DNA of 64,000 nucleotides from Megasphaera_A sueciensis (GCF_050219315.1 NZ_CP116939.1:2418001-2482000); one strand, 5' to 3'. Counted from the stretch's first letter, positions 8,703-17,910 are shown. The notes: generated by a model not told the origin, from the sequence alone. A program made the numbers and translations.

Positions 8703-9785
8703 ATGGGACAATATGTTTTTTTGATCAGACATGGAAAACCATTATTTCCTGATAACAAAAGTTTTTGTATCGGCAGTCGGACGGATGTCCCTCTTTGTGA
8801 TGAGGGAATGAAACAAACCCAGGCATGGATTCCTTATTTCGATTTCATTGAAAGTATTTATTGCAGTCCGTTATTGCGCAGTAAAAAAACAGCAGAAATT
8901 ATTGCATCTGGACGGTTTCCTGTTCAAGAAATGACCGCGTTAAGAGAGATTAATGTAGGATTATGGGAAGGGAAAAGTTTTCAGGAGATTCGACGGCAAT
9001 ACCCTGATTTATATCAAAAAAGAGGTGATAATTGGGCCGTTGTTCCGCTGGGTGCGGAAACATTGGACCAAGCTGCTGATAGAATGCAGCAGGTTGTTTT
9101 AAAAATTTTGGCGAAGACGGCACACAATGCTGTTGTGGTGACACATGAGGGAAGCATTCGAGCTTTGATGTACCGTCTTATGAGACTCAATCCTAGAATT
9201 GATGTCATGTTCCGTCAACCCTATGGTAGTGTGACAGTCCTTAATTATACGGATAATGAACTTATTGTTACAGCCGTTGGCAAGTTGCCTGATGATAGTC
9301 CTTCAATAAAAGAAATTCATGAGTTATGGGATGACTATGGGACTCCGGTAAACGTACGAGAGCACTGTCTTGCTGTATGGGATGAATGCTGGCGTATTAG
9401 TAATTATTTGCTTGATAGAAAGGTGTTTGTTTCTCAAAAGGCACTGCATGCTGCCGCGCTTCTTCATGATTTGTGCCGTTCTTCAGGACGTGTACATCCA
9501 CAAATGGCAGCAACTATTTTACGAGAACGAGGATACATGAAAGTTGCCAAATCCATAGAACAGCATCATTGCATACCAGAAATAAAGAGAGAGATTAATG
9601 AAGCGAGCATTCTTTATTTAGCCGATAAAAGAGTATGCGGTAATAAAAAAGTCACATTGGAAGAACGGTTTGCTTCAAGCTGGAGCAAGTGTCTTACGGC
9701 GGAAGCAAAAATAAATCATCAGAAACAATATAATGCGGCGATCCGCATTCAAAGAATGATAGAACAAGAGGAGGGAAAACCATGA
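8703..9785 (+). CDS. Histidine phosphatase-HD domain fusion protein
   Basis: 360 residues. Residues 1-195 are a histidine (phosphoglycerate mutase-like) phosphatase: L-I-R-H-G-K-P near the N-terminus with catalytic His, S-P-L-L-R-S-K-K-T-A-E, and V-V-T-H-E-G with the second His. It resembles alpha-ribazole phosphatase CobC. Residues about 210-340 are an HD domain with A-L-L-H-D-L-C and later E-Q-H-H and L-A-D-K motifs, suggesting a phosphohydrolase. It starts 2 nt after the methyltransferase stop and overlaps the next gene by ATGA. A step on a phosphorylated Moco intermediate or nucleotide is inferred only from its place. Confidence 0.75.
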   Translation: MGQYVFLIRHGKPLFPDNKSFCIGSRTDVPLCDEGMKQTQAWIPYFDFIESIYCSPLLRSKKTAEIIASGRFPVQEMTALREINVGLWEGKSFQEIRRQYPDLYQKRGDNWAVVPLGAETLDQAADRMQQVVLKILAKTAHNAVVVTHEGSIRALMYRLMRLNPRIDVMFRQPYGSVTVLNYTDNELIVTAVGKLPDDSPSIKEIHELWDDYGTPVNVREHCLAVWDECWRISNYLLDRKVFVSQKALHAAALLHDLCRSSGRVHPQMAATILRERGYMKVAKSIEQHHCIPEIKREINEASILYLADKRVCGNKKVTLEERFASSWSKCLTAEAKINHQKQYNAAIRIQRMIEQEEGKP

Positions 9786-10801
9786 AACAAATCAATACAA
9801 AAGAAGCAGTGGGACAAGTTCTTTGTCATGATATTACACAAATTATCCGAGGTGTTACCAAAGCCCCGGTTTTTCGTAAAGGGCATATCATACAAAAAGA
9901 AGATATTCCCATTTTGCTTTCTGTCGGCAAAGATCATGTGTATATTTGGGAAAACAATGAAAATATGTTGCATGAAAATGAAGCGGCCATGATTTTACGG
10001 GATATTTGTATGGGAGATAACATACGGTCGGGAGAACCTAAGGAAGGAAAAATTGAACTTATTGCAATGTGTGATGGGGTATTTACTGTTGAAAAAGATC
10101 AAGTCAGGGCAATTAACTCTTTGGGAGAAATGATGATTGCTGCACGGCATGGTGGCTTTGCCGTGCAAAAGGGAGATATATTGGCAGGGACGCGTGTTAT
10201 TCCTTTAGTTATTGAAAAGAAAAAAATGGAAATGGCTAAACAGGTTGGCGGAATGAAACCGCTGTTTAATGTTATTCCTTTTAAACAAAAAAAATTTGGA
10301 GTTGTTACGACGGGAAATGAAATTTTTCATGGCCGGATCGAAGATACGTTTACGCCAGTTATTCAAGAAAAATTGATGGAATTTGGATCGGTAATGAAAA
10401 TGCACATTATTGTTGATGATGATCACAACAAGATTACCAGTGCAATTCAGAAAATGCTTGCCGATGGAATGGATATGGTATTTTGCACGGGAGGAATGAG
10501 TGTGGACCCTGATGATCAGACTCCTCTGGCAATTAGAAACAGTGGAATTCATATTGTTGCTTATGGAGCTCCGGTACTTCCGGGTGCTATGTTTCTTTTG
10601 GCTTATAGTGATGACGGACGGCCTGTAGTGGGACTGCCCGGTTGTGTCATGTATGCTAAACGAACTATTTTTGATTTAGTACTGCCGGCGTTGCTGGTTG
10701 ATGTTCCTATTACGGCAGCACAGATTTCGGCTCTTGGTGAAGGAGGGCTTTGTTTAAATTGTGCAATTTGTACTTTTCCTAATTGCGGATTTGGAAAATA
10801 G
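9782..10801 (+). CDS. MoeA-like molybdopterin-binding protein
   Basis: 339 residues with a MoCF-biosynthesis (MogA/MoeA) fold in the C-terminal half: V-T-T-G-N-E-I, F-C-T-G-G-M-S-V-D-P-D-D, and G-L-P-G-C-V as the phosphate/molybdopterin loops. It is shorter than MoeA (about 400) and lacks clear MoeA domain IV. The C-terminus ends in a cysteine-rich C-L-N-C-A-I-C-T-F-P-N-C tail, seen in MoeA-like proteins near XdhC. A role in molybdate insertion or in final maturation of the cofactor is likely. It overlaps the preceding gene by 4 nt. Confidence 0.75.
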   Translation: MKQINTKEAVGQVLCHDITQIIRGVTKAPVFRKGHIIQKEDIPILLSVGKDHVYIWENNENMLHENEAAMILRDICMGDNIRSGEPKEGKIELIAMCDGVFTVEKDQVRAINSLGEMMIAARHGGFAVQKGDILAGTRVIPLVIEKKKMEMAKQVGGMKPLFNVIPFKQKKFGVVTTGNEIFHGRIEDTFTPVIQEKLMEFGSVMKMHIIVDDDHNKITSAIQKMLADGMDMVFCTGGMSVDPDDQTPLAIRNSGIHIVAYGAPVLPGAMFLLAYSDDGRPVVGLPGCVMYAKRTIFDLVLPALLVDVPITAAQISALGEGGLCLNCAICTFPNCGFGK

Positions 10802-10812
10802 GAGGCGTTATG

Positions 10813-11304
10813 ATGGAATTTACACATTTTGATGCCAAAGGAAATGCAGTTATGGTCGATGTAAGCAATAAAAAAAGCACTTCCCGCATTGCGGTTGCTG
10901 TAGGTCGGATACGCATGGATAACGTATGTTTTGCAGCTGTTTGTGAGGGAACTGTAAAAAAAGGAGATGTGTTGAGTATCGCTCAAATAGGTGGCATTAT
11001 GGGTGTTAAACGGACCAGTGAGCTGATTCCTCTTTGCCATGTATTGAATCTTACAACGTGCAGTGTTACATTTTCCCTTTGTCCGGAAACGAGTGAGATT
11101 GAAGCACGGTGTACAGTAAAGTGTGAGGGCGTGACCGGAGTGGAAATGGAAGCTCTCATGGGTGTCTCTGTTGCTTTACTTACTATATATGATATGTGTA
11201 AGGCCGTATATAAGCGTATGGAAATCAGCGGAATTCATTTAGTTGAAAAAATTGGTGGTAAAAGCGGTCATTTTCTGTATACGGAAAAGGACGTGATACA
11301 ATGA
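10813..11304 (+). CDS. moaC: Cyclic pyranopterin monophosphate synthase MoaC
   Basis: Second enzyme of Moco synthesis; converts the MoaA product (3',8-cyclo-dihydro-GTP) into cPMP. 163 residues, normal length. Conserved residues visible: M-V-D-V-S, K-K-G-D-V (Lys), K-R-T-S-E-L-I-P-L-C-H (Lys, His), T-G-V-E-M-E-A-L (Glu), Y-D-M-C-K-A (Asp, Lys) and G-G-K-S-G (Lys). The start at 10813 has a 7-nt spacing from AGGAGG; the ATG at 10810 would leave only 4 nt. It overlaps moaA by ATGA. Confidence 0.95.
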   Translation: MEFTHFDAKGNAVMVDVSNKKSTSRIAVAVGRIRMDNVCFAAVCEGTVKKGDVLSIAQIGGIMGVKRTSELIPLCHVLNLTTCSVTFSLCPETSEIEARCTVKCEGVTGVEMEALMGVSVALLTIYDMCKAVYKRMEISGIHLVEKIGGKSGHFLYTEKDVIQ

Positions 11305-12278
11305 AGGATTCATGGGGACGGGTAATTAACTATTTGCGCATTTCTGTTACGGATCGATGCAATATGAGATGTCGTTATTGTATGCCGATTACTGTGCCGC
11401 ATATTTGTCATGAGGAAATTTTGACATATGAAGAATTTCTTAGAATTTGCCGTGTTGCTGTATCTTTGGGAATCGATCGGTTTAAAATAACAGGAGGAGA
11501 ACCGTTGGTGCGTAAAGGGATTGTACCATTTATTGCTGCGTTAAAAGCTATACCCGGTGTTAACAATGTTACGCTGACTACTAATGGCATATATTTAAAA
11601 CAAGTATTGCCGGATTTGGAGGCAGCGGGTATAGATGGAGTGAATATTAGTTTGGATACTATGGAGGAAGGACAGTTTCGAAGTATTACAGGAGTAAATG
11701 GATTGCATCAGGTGAGGGACGCGATTGCAGCATGTGCTGCCTCACGTATTCATACAAAAATTAATACCGTTCTTATGGAAGAAAATAAAGATCAAGTGGC
11801 GGCATTAGCCGAAATTGCCGCATACTATCCGGTGGATGTTCGATTTATTGAGATAATGCCTATTGGTGTTGGACGTAATTATGCGGGCCCATCTGAAAAT
11901 GATATGCTTCAATGTCTAACGCGTCAGTACCCTGATTTGCATTTTGTAAATGAAAAACGCGGTAACGGGCCCGCCGTGTATTTTAAAAGTCGGTTACTGA
12001 AAGGCCGCATCGGTTTTATTGCAGCTAACACACATCGTTTTTGCATAGATTGCAATCGCATGCGTCTAACAAGTACCGGTCAGTTAAAACCCTGTTTGTG
12101 TTATGATACGGCAGTCGAGCTAAAACCCCTGCTGCGGGCGGGAACAGATTTTTTTGATTTGGAACAAATGTTGGTTCATATGTTTACTATGGCAGTCAGT
12201 ATAAAGCCGAAGGAACATTGCTTTACAGAAAAAAATAAAATTACAGAATATAGAACAATGAACCGAATAGGAGGATAA
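11301..12278 (+). CDS. moaA: GTP 3',8-cyclase MoaA (radical SAM)
   Basis: First enzyme of Moco synthesis, acting on GTP. 325 residues. The radical SAM cluster motif C-N-M-R-C-R-Y-C sits near residue 20, followed by G-G-E-P for SAM. The C-terminal second cluster motif is represented by F-C-I-D-C-N-R-M-R-L-T and a third Cys about 14 residues later (L-K-P-C-L). The typical MoaA C-terminal G-G tail is present (R-I-G-G). Translationally coupled to moaC by a 4-nt overlap. Confidence 0.95.
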   Translation: MKDSWGRVINYLRISVTDRCNMRCRYCMPITVPHICHEEILTYEEFLRICRVAVSLGIDRFKITGGEPLVRKGIVPFIAALKAIPGVNNVTLTTNGIYLKQVLPDLEAAGIDGVNISLDTMEEGQFRSITGVNGLHQVRDAIAACAASRIHTKINTVLMEENKDQVAALAEIAAYYPVDVRFIEIMPIGVGRNYAGPSENDMLQCLTRQYPDLHFVNEKRGNGPAVYFKSRLLKGRIGFIAANTHRFCIDCNRMRLTSTGQLKPCLCYDTAVELKPLLRAGTDFFDLEQMLVHMFTMAVSIKPKEHCFTEKNKITEYRTMNRIGG

Positions 12279-12279
12279 C

Positions 12280-13218
12280 ATGGGAAAAATAGCAGCGATT
12301 TGTATTAGTACGGTGCGAGGTGTTCAAAAAGTACCTGTTAATGAAGCGGAACTGATTCAGGAATGGGGAATCAAGAAGGATGCACATGCCGGACATTGGC
12401 ATAGGCAAATTAGCTTATTATCCATAGAAAAAATACAGGCTTTCCGTCAAAAAGGGGGGCATGTTGAGTTTGGATCTTTCGGAGAAAATCTAGTTGTACA
12501 GGGATTTGATTTATCGAAGCTTCCCGTCGGAACATTGTTTCAATGCGGGAATAATATATTGCTGGAAATAACTCAGATTGGCAAAGAGTGTCATGCGCAC
12601 TGTGCCATATATAAGTCTGTAGGTGACTGCATTATGCCGCGTGAGGGCATTTTTGCCCGTGTTTTAAAGGGCGGTATGGTTCATATCGGAGATCGTTTAG
12701 AGATAGTAAAACGAACAGTCAAAAGACCATATCAAGTTGCGGTTATAACTCTTTCCGATAAAGGAAGCCGCGGTGAACGAGAGGATGTGAGTGGACCACT
12801 TATATCGGAACGGTTAAAACGAGCAGGATATGAAGTGGTAGAGCAAATTTTAATTGCTGATGATGCCGCTGCATTGAAACAACAATTATGTCGGTTAGCG
12901 GATCAACGGCAATTAGATTTAGTGGCAACAACGGGTGGAACCGGCTTTGCATCGCGTGATATTACTCCTGAAACTACATTGGCAGTTGCTACAAAGAATG
13001 TTCCGGGAATTGCAGAGGCAATGCGGTCCTATTCCTTGCATATTACACCACGGGCAATGTTGTCACGAGCAGTGAGTGTCATTCGTCATAAAACGTTGAT
13101 TATTAACTTTCCGGGCAGTCCTGCGGCTTGTGAAGAATGTCTGGATTGTATCCTTGATACATTGCCACACGGGTTAGCTGTTTTGCGCGGAGAGATTGCC
13201 GAGTGTGGACGACGTTGA
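12280..13218 (+). CDS. MOSC domain-MogA/MoaB fusion protein
   Basis: 312 residues. Residues 1-150 are a MOSC domain (G-I-K-K-D-A-H-A-G-H, G-S-F-G-E-N-L, and the conserved Cys in G-K-E-C-H), a sulfur-carrier domain linked to Moco sulfuration. Residues about 155-312 are MogA/MoaB (molybdopterin adenylyltransferase) with T-L-S-D-K-G-S-R-G-E, T-T-G-G-T-G-F-A-S-R-D, and F-P-G-S-P-A-A. The fusion couples adenylylation with a sulfur-handling domain, consistent with maturation of a sulfurated cofactor for xanthine dehydrogenase-type enzymes. An AGGAGG site overlaps the moaA end. Confidence 0.9.
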   Translation: MGKIAAICISTVRGVQKVPVNEAELIQEWGIKKDAHAGHWHRQISLLSIEKIQAFRQKGGHVEFGSFGENLVVQGFDLSKLPVGTLFQCGNNILLEITQIGKECHAHCAIYKSVGDCIMPREGIFARVLKGGMVHIGDRLEIVKRTVKRPYQVAVITLSDKGSRGEREDVSGPLISERLKRAGYEVVEQILIADDAAALKQQLCRLADQRQLDLVATTGGTGFASRDITPETTLAVATKNVPGIAEAMRSYSLHITPRAMLSRAVSVIRHKTLIINFPGSPAACEECLDCILDTLPHGLAVLRGEIAECGRR

Positions 13219-13253
13219 TAAAAAATGATCTAAAATTAGAAGAGGTGAATATC

Positions 13254-14105
13254 ATGCAATTTAAAAAATATATTGGGTTGAGTATACTTGCTTGTTTGCT
13301 GTTTAATGTCATGGGATGCGGCATCTCTAACAATAAAGACGCAAAGACCGCTGCAGATGCGGGTAAAAAAACTCATCTGACAGTATTTGCTGCCGCCAGT
13401 ATGACGGAAACAATGAATACCATTGCTGAAAATTACCAAAAATCTCATCCTAATATTGAAATTATTTATAACTTTGACTCATCAGGAACATTAAAAACAC
13501 AAATTCAAAATGGGGCAGTTTGTGATTTGTTTATTTCTGCGGCACCTAAACAAATGAATGAATTGGATGTTTCTAAAGGGGAAGCAGAAAATCCACAAAG
13601 ATTGGATTATGTTTTGCAGGGAACGCGGTTAAATTTATTGGAAAATAAAGTGGCCCTTGTTGCACCGGAGGATAATCCTAAACATATTAAAGATTTTGAA
13701 GATATGGCTGAAAAATTAAAAAATGGATCTATTCGTCTCGTCATGGGCAACAGTGATGTTCCTGTGGGGCAATATACTCAGAAAATTTTAGATTTTTATA
13801 AACTCGATGAAACTGCATTGGCAGAGGCCGGACATATTTCCTATGGTTCTAATGTTAAAGAAGTAACTACACAAGTTAAGGAAGGTAGTGCGGACTGTGG
13901 GATTATTTATAGTACGGATGCATTTAGTGCCGGACTAACACCTCTCGGCCTTGCTGCGAAATCTATGTGCGGTCAGGTTATTTATCCGGCTGCTGTCATG
14001 AAGAACAGCAACAATCAGGAAGCAGCAAAAGAGTTTCTAAAATATTTGCAAAGTGAAGAAGCTATGAAGGTTTTTGAAGGTGTTGGTTTTAGTAAAATCA
14101 GCTGA
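13254..14105 (+). CDS. modA: Molybdate ABC transporter substrate-binding lipoprotein ModA
   Basis: 283 residues with a lipoprotein signal (hydrophobic core then V-M-G-C-G, Cys about residue 20). Mature part: T-V-F-A-A-A-S-M-T-E, typical of ModA, binding-pocket Ser residues, F-D-S-S-G-T-L, and Y-S-T-D near 230. It captures molybdate (or tungstate) outside the membrane. Start at 13254 with GAAGAGGTG; upstream in-frame codons lack a ribosome site. Head of the modABC group in the same operon. Confidence 0.92.
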   Translation: MQFKKYIGLSILACLLFNVMGCGISNNKDAKTAADAGKKTHLTVFAAASMTETMNTIAENYQKSHPNIEIIYNFDSSGTLKTQIQNGAVCDLFISAAPKQMNELDVSKGEAENPQRLDYVLQGTRLNLLENKVALVAPEDNPKHIKDFEDMAEKLKNGSIRLVMGNSDVPVGQYTQKILDFYKLDETALAEAGHISYGSNVKEVTTQVKEGSADCGIIYSTDAFSAGLTPLGLAAKSMCGQVIYPAAVMKNSNNQEAAKEFLKYLQSEEAMKVFEGVGFSKIS

Positions 14106-14186
14106 AAAAGTGTAAAATGAAATAAGAGGAAGACTTTTCGCAAGAAAAAAAGTTTTTCGCTCATTTTGTATAAGGACTTGATAACT

Positions 14187-14858
14187 ATGGATTGGTATCC
14201 ACTATGGAATAGCTTGCGGATTGCAGCAATTTCTTGTGTCATCGTATTTTTCAGTGGTATAGGTATGGCATACTATGTAGCTAAACTACCGAGAGTATGG
14301 AAAGGAGTTCTGGATGTTGTATTAACGTTGCCTCTGGTTTTACCGCCTACCGTATGCGGCTGGCTGTTATTACTTGTTTTTGGCTTGAAACATCCTGTTG
14401 GAATTTTCTTACAAAGTATAGGAGTGCAGTTTGTCATGACCTGGTATGGAGGAATTATTGCCTCCGCGGTTGTTGCATTTCCGCTGATGTATCGTACGGC
14501 ACGCGGAGCTTTTGAAAGTTTTGATGAAACGCTTGCTTGGAGTGGAAGAACATTAGGATTATCTGGTACATATATATTCTGGCATATACGGATGCCTTAT
14601 TGTAAACAAGGAATCATCGCTGGGACTGTATTGTCTTTTGCCAGAGCACTTGGTGAATATGGAGCGACCAGCATGCTTATTGGCTATATTCCAAAAAATA
14701 CCGCAACTATTTCGACAACAGTTTATCAATTATGGAGAACCAATGATGAATATAGCGCTTTTGTGTGGGTGTTAGTCAATATTGCTATTAGTGCCGTAGT
14801 ATTATTGACCGTTAATATGTTGGAAAAACACGGACAAGGAAGGCGGGTCTGTTCATGA
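14187..14858 (+). CDS. modB: Molybdate ABC transporter permease ModB
   Basis: 223-residue membrane protein with five predicted helices and the EAA-type loop of molybdate/sulfate permeases (L-G-L-S-G-T-Y-I-F-W-H-I-R-M-P), followed by F-A-R-A-L-G-E-Y-G-A-T, a signature of ModB/CysT. The ATG at 14187 is preferred (AAGGA 10 nt upstream) over the TTG at 14166. It overlaps modC by 4 nt. Confidence 0.92.
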   Translation: MDWYPLWNSLRIAAISCVIVFFSGIGMAYYVAKLPRVWKGVLDVVLTLPLVLPPTVCGWLLLLVFGLKHPVGIFLQSIGVQFVMTWYGGIIASAVVAFPLMYRTARGAFESFDETLAWSGRTLGLSGTYIFWHIRMPYCKQGIIAGTVLSFARALGEYGATSMLIGYIPKNTATISTTVYQLWRTNDEYSAFVWVLVNIAISAVVLLTVNMLEKHGQGRRVCS

Positions 14859-15898
14859 GCATGACCATAGAAATCCATAAACAACTAGGAGCATTCAGAC
14901 TTGATGTGGAATTTCAATTAGAATATGGTATTTTAGGACTCTTAGGCGCATCGGGAAGCGGAAAGAGCAAAACATTGCAATGCATTACGGGAATTGAGCG
15001 GCCTGATGAGGGGAAAATCATTATAAACGGACGTACGGTATTTGACAGTAGAAAAAACATTAATTTAAAAACACAGGAACGCCATGTAGGATACCTTTTT
15101 CAAAATTATGCGTTATTTCCTAATATGACTGTTGCGGAGAATATTTCTTGTGGGGTGCATACGGTATCTGATAAAAGGGAACGGACGAATCGTATTGGAG
15201 ATATTATAGACCGCATGCAGTTGTCAGGACTGGAAAAACGCAAACCGGCACAGCTTTCCGGAGGACAGCAGCAGCGAGTGGCCCTGGCACGTATTCTCAT
15301 CAATAAACCTGAAATTTTGCTTTTGGATGAACCGTTCAGCGCACTTGACAGTTATCTTAAAGAACAGCTTATGACCGAATTGCATACGCTTTTGGCAGAA
15401 TTTCAAAAAGATGTTATTGTTGTTACGCATAGTCGGGATGAAGCATATCAATTATGTGATCATATTGCTGTTTTGGATGCAGGACATTTGGATGTTTTTG
15501 GAGAAACAAAGAAAATTTTTCAGGATCCGGCAACGCGTGTGGGTGCAGAACTTACAGGGTGCAAAAATATAGTTAAAGCAAATAAACTAGGAACAACACA
15601 AATATACGTGCCGGATTGGAATCTTATACTTGACACGGGACGTTATGTGGAAGAAGGGGTGCAGGCCATCGGCATACGTGCCCATTGTTTTTGCGGAGAA
15701 ATCAGTGAAAATGCTTTTGATATTACTGTAGTCGAGCAAATCGAACAGCCCTTTGAGTGGATTGTAAAATTCCAGTATCTAGGACAAAATAAAGAGACGA
15801 ATTTGATATGGTGGCGTTTCGCTAAAACGGATAAGCCGAAAACAATACCTGAAAAATTGGGGATTAAGGGGGAAAATATCCTTTTGTTATATGCGTAG
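14855..15898 (+). CDS. modC: Molybdate ABC transporter ATPase ModC
   Basis: 347 residues. Walker A G-A-S-G-S-G-K-S, Q-loop with L-F-Q-N-Y, ABC signature L-S-G-G-Q-Q-Q-R, Walker B L-L-L-D-E-P-F-S-A-L-D, and switch His in T-H-S-R-D-E. The 120-residue C-terminal extension corresponds to the position of the TOBE/Mop regulatory domain, although its sequence is divergent. Energises molybdate import with ModB. Confidence 0.92.
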   Translation: MSMTIEIHKQLGAFRLDVEFQLEYGILGLLGASGSGKSKTLQCITGIERPDEGKIIINGRTVFDSRKNINLKTQERHVGYLFQNYALFPNMTVAENISCGVHTVSDKRERTNRIGDIIDRMQLSGLEKRKPAQLSGGQQQRVALARILINKPEILLLDEPFSALDSYLKEQLMTELHTLLAEFQKDVIVVTHSRDEAYQLCDHIAVLDAGHLDVFGETKKIFQDPATRVGAELTGCKNIVKANKLGTTQIYVPDWNLILDTGRYVEEGVQAIGIRAHCFCGEISENAFDITVVEQIEQPFEWIVKFQYLGQNKETNLIWWRFAKTDKPKTIPEKLGIKGENILLLYA

Positions 15899-15910
15899 GA
15901 GGCGTAATAA

Positions 15911-16921
15911 ATGAAAGACATTATATATGAAATTGCTGATGCGTTATGGAATGATTTGCAAAAGGAAAAAAACAGTATTCTTGTCACGTTGACTTCAGAT
16001 AAAGGAAGCGCACCGCGCAGTAAAGGAGCTTGCATGGTTGTCGATGATGCGGGGTTGGCGGCAGGAACTATTGGCGGCGGAAACATGGAATTTTTAGCTT
16101 TACAAGAAGCCGAGGAGGTGTTAAAGCAAAAAAAAGGAAAGGTATCTATTTTTAATTTAAGTGGTGCCTGCGGCGGGAATGTGGAGGTTTTATTCACGTT
16201 TGTAGCTCCGACAGAACGAAATAAACAGGCTGTACATACTATGTGGCGTGCAATAAAAGATCATAAAGCAGGCTGGTTGGTATTGCCTTTTACGGCAGAA
16301 AGAATAGGTTTTGTCTGTACAGAGGGAATAGCTGGGATAGATATTCCTGTAGAAAAAATGGAAATTACGTCAGTTAAGGGATGTGATACCATTGACACAT
16401 CAGAGGGAACCTATTACGTTATGATGATTTATAATCATATTCGTGTTTTTATTTTCGGCGGCGGACATGTGGCACAAAAATTAGTTCCCATGTTGCGATT
16501 TATAGGGTTTCGCTGTATTGTGACAGATGATAGACCGGAATTTGCTGCACCTGAACTTTTTCCGGATGCGGAAGCTTGTTATGTAAGAGACTATAATGAA
16601 TTAGAGAAATTTTATGATATACAGCCGGAAGATTATATTATTTCTGTTACACGGGGGCATGAAGGCGATTTTGAAGTAGAAAGGTTTGCATTGCGGACCC
16701 CGGCTAGTTATATTGGTGTTATTGGAAGTCGGACAAAACATGCAATGGTGGCGGAAAAGCTGAAAAAAATACACTTTACGGATACCGACTTGGCAAGAGT
16801 CACAGCTCCTATCGGACTTGATATTGGCAGTGAAACACCAGCGGAAATCGCGGTCAGTATTGCAGGACAATTAATTGAAAAAAGAGCGGGAAGGACAATG
16901 CATACGATGGGAGGATATTAA
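15911..16921 (+). CDS. xdhC: XdhC/CoxI-family molybdenum cofactor maturation protein
   Basis: 336 residues. The N-terminal XdhC/CoxI domain shows T-L-T-S-D-K-G-S-A-P-R and G-T-I-G-G-G-N-M-E; the C-terminal Rossmann domain has F-I-F-G-G-G-H-V-A and later V-I-G-S-R-T-K. XdhC binds Moco and supports its sulfuration before insertion into xanthine dehydrogenase-type enzymes. It is the last gene of the operon (12-nt gap, AGGAGG), and a long hairpin follows. Its presence indicates that the operon serves molybdenum hydroxylases, whose structural genes are elsewhere. Confidence 0.88.
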   Translation: MKDIIYEIADALWNDLQKEKNSILVTLTSDKGSAPRSKGACMVVDDAGLAAGTIGGGNMEFLALQEAEEVLKQKKGKVSIFNLSGACGGNVEVLFTFVAPTERNKQAVHTMWRAIKDHKAGWLVLPFTAERIGFVCTEGIAGIDIPVEKMEITSVKGCDTIDTSEGTYYVMMIYNHIRVFIFGGGHVAQKLVPMLRFIGFRCIVTDDRPEFAAPELFPDAEACYVRDYNELEKFYDIQPEDYIISVTRGHEGDFEVERFALRTPASYIGVIGSRTKHAMVAEKLKKIHFTDTDLARVTAPIGLDIGSETPAEIAVSIAGQLIEKRAGRTMHTMGGY

Positions 16922-16946
16922 TTATTTCTATAGACTTCAGAAATAA

Positions 16947-17009
16947 TATATGTGTAAAACGGGGGATAGGATGAAATTATTTCATCCTATCCCCCGTTTT
17001 ACACATATA
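16947..17009. terminator. Long perfect hairpin between convergent operons
   Basis: 29-bp perfect inverted repeat (16947-16975 with 16981-17009) and 5-nt loop, 25 nt after xdhC and 28 nt from the end of the ptsI remnant. No T-run follows on either side, so it may act as a transcript-end stabiliser or bidirectional stop. Confidence 0.7.
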
Positions 17010-17036
17010 GAGTTACTATGTTTGCTTTAGCGAAGC

Positions 17037-17633
17037 TTATTTTTGGCTTAAATTAAGGGAACGGATCTTTTTGCGCAGAGGCAGTATAGCAGGAGGTGAT
17101 ACAGAAAGCTCATTGACACCGGCACGCAAAAAAATATTCTGTCAGTTCCAAATCAGCTCCGAGTTCTCCGCAAATTCCAACCCAAATTCCTGCTTTATGC
17201 CCATTTTCGATTGTTTGCTTGATAAGACGCAATACAGCAGAATGATGCGGGTTAAAAAAATTATCGAGGCCTGTATGCTGGCGATCAATAGCTATTGTAT
17301 ACTGTGTTAAGTCATTAGTACCGATACTAAAAAATCTACTTCTTTTGCTAGTTCATCACTGATGATAGCAGCGGCTGAAGTTTCGATCATGATACCCACT
17401 TCCATATTCGGATCATCAAGCATCATTTGATGGATTTCAAATACGGCAGCTTGTTCTTTGTCGTATACGTTTTGAAGTTGGGATATTGCTTTTTTTCTGG
17501 CTGAATGAAAACAGACAGTTTCAGCTTCAACATTTTCTATGGTATGGGCAGCGGTGAAAATAGTACTGCGATGAAAAAGAGCCATAGGGCCGATTGCGAT
17601 ACCGGCAAAAACGCATTTCCCCTTTACTGTAAT
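17037..17633 (-). pseudogene. ptsI: PTS enzyme I gene, degraded
   Basis: Enzyme I passes phosphate from PEP to HPr. Only about 200 of some 570 codons remain. Residues like the N-terminus (A-G-I-A-I-G-P) to about residue 75 (M-M-L-D-D-P-N) run directly into the C-terminal part (M-E-V-G-I-M-I-E-T-S). An in-frame deletion has therefore removed the phosphorylated-His region and most of the PEP-binding domain. After D-F the frame is lost by one missing T in a T-run (near 17331). It can be restored to read S-I-G-T-N-D-L-T-Q-Y and on to the G-E-L-G-A-D region, and one extra T near 17136 breaks it again before the true end (L-R-K-K-I-R-S-L). The start codon position after AAGGAG reads ATT. Clearly non-functional. 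Confidence 0.93.
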
Positions 17634-17652
17634 ATAGTATAACTCCTTTTAG

Positions 17653-17910
17653 CTATAAATTGGATTTTAAGCAGGATTTTATTACATCCGCTGCGTGATC
17701 TTCGTCTGGACCGGAGATTTGAATGGTGATTGTTTGTCCTTGTTTGACACCTAATCCCATAACTGCAAAAATACGTTTCAGATCTCCTTTTTGATTAGCC
17801 GTTAAAATGGAAATGGATGATTCAAATTTTTTTGCTTCTTTAACAAGAATACCTGCCGGACGGGCATGAATACCTGCTGGATCGTTAATAGTATAAGTAA
17901 ATTTTTTCAT
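17653..17910 (-). CDS. ptsH: Phosphocarrier protein HPr
   Basis: 85 residues. Active-site His in G-I-H-A-R-P-A (residue 14) is intact. The regulatory region reads D-L-K-R-I-F-A-V-M, with Arg where HPr normally has the Ser46 target of HPr kinase. It can therefore accept phosphate at His but probably not take part in the usual Ser-P catabolite control. GGGGGAGG precedes the ATG. It lies between fruA and the ptsI relic in the same operon. Confidence 0.93.
   Translation of the reverse strand: MKKFTYTINDPAGIHARPAGILVKEAKKFESSISILTANQKGDLKRIFAVMGLGVKQGQTITIQISGPDEDHAADVIKSCLKSNL

Noticed and set aside
17071..17310. 79-codon + strand frame after xdhC
   Set aside because: Antisense to recognisable enzyme I codons of the ptsI relic; no ribosome site.
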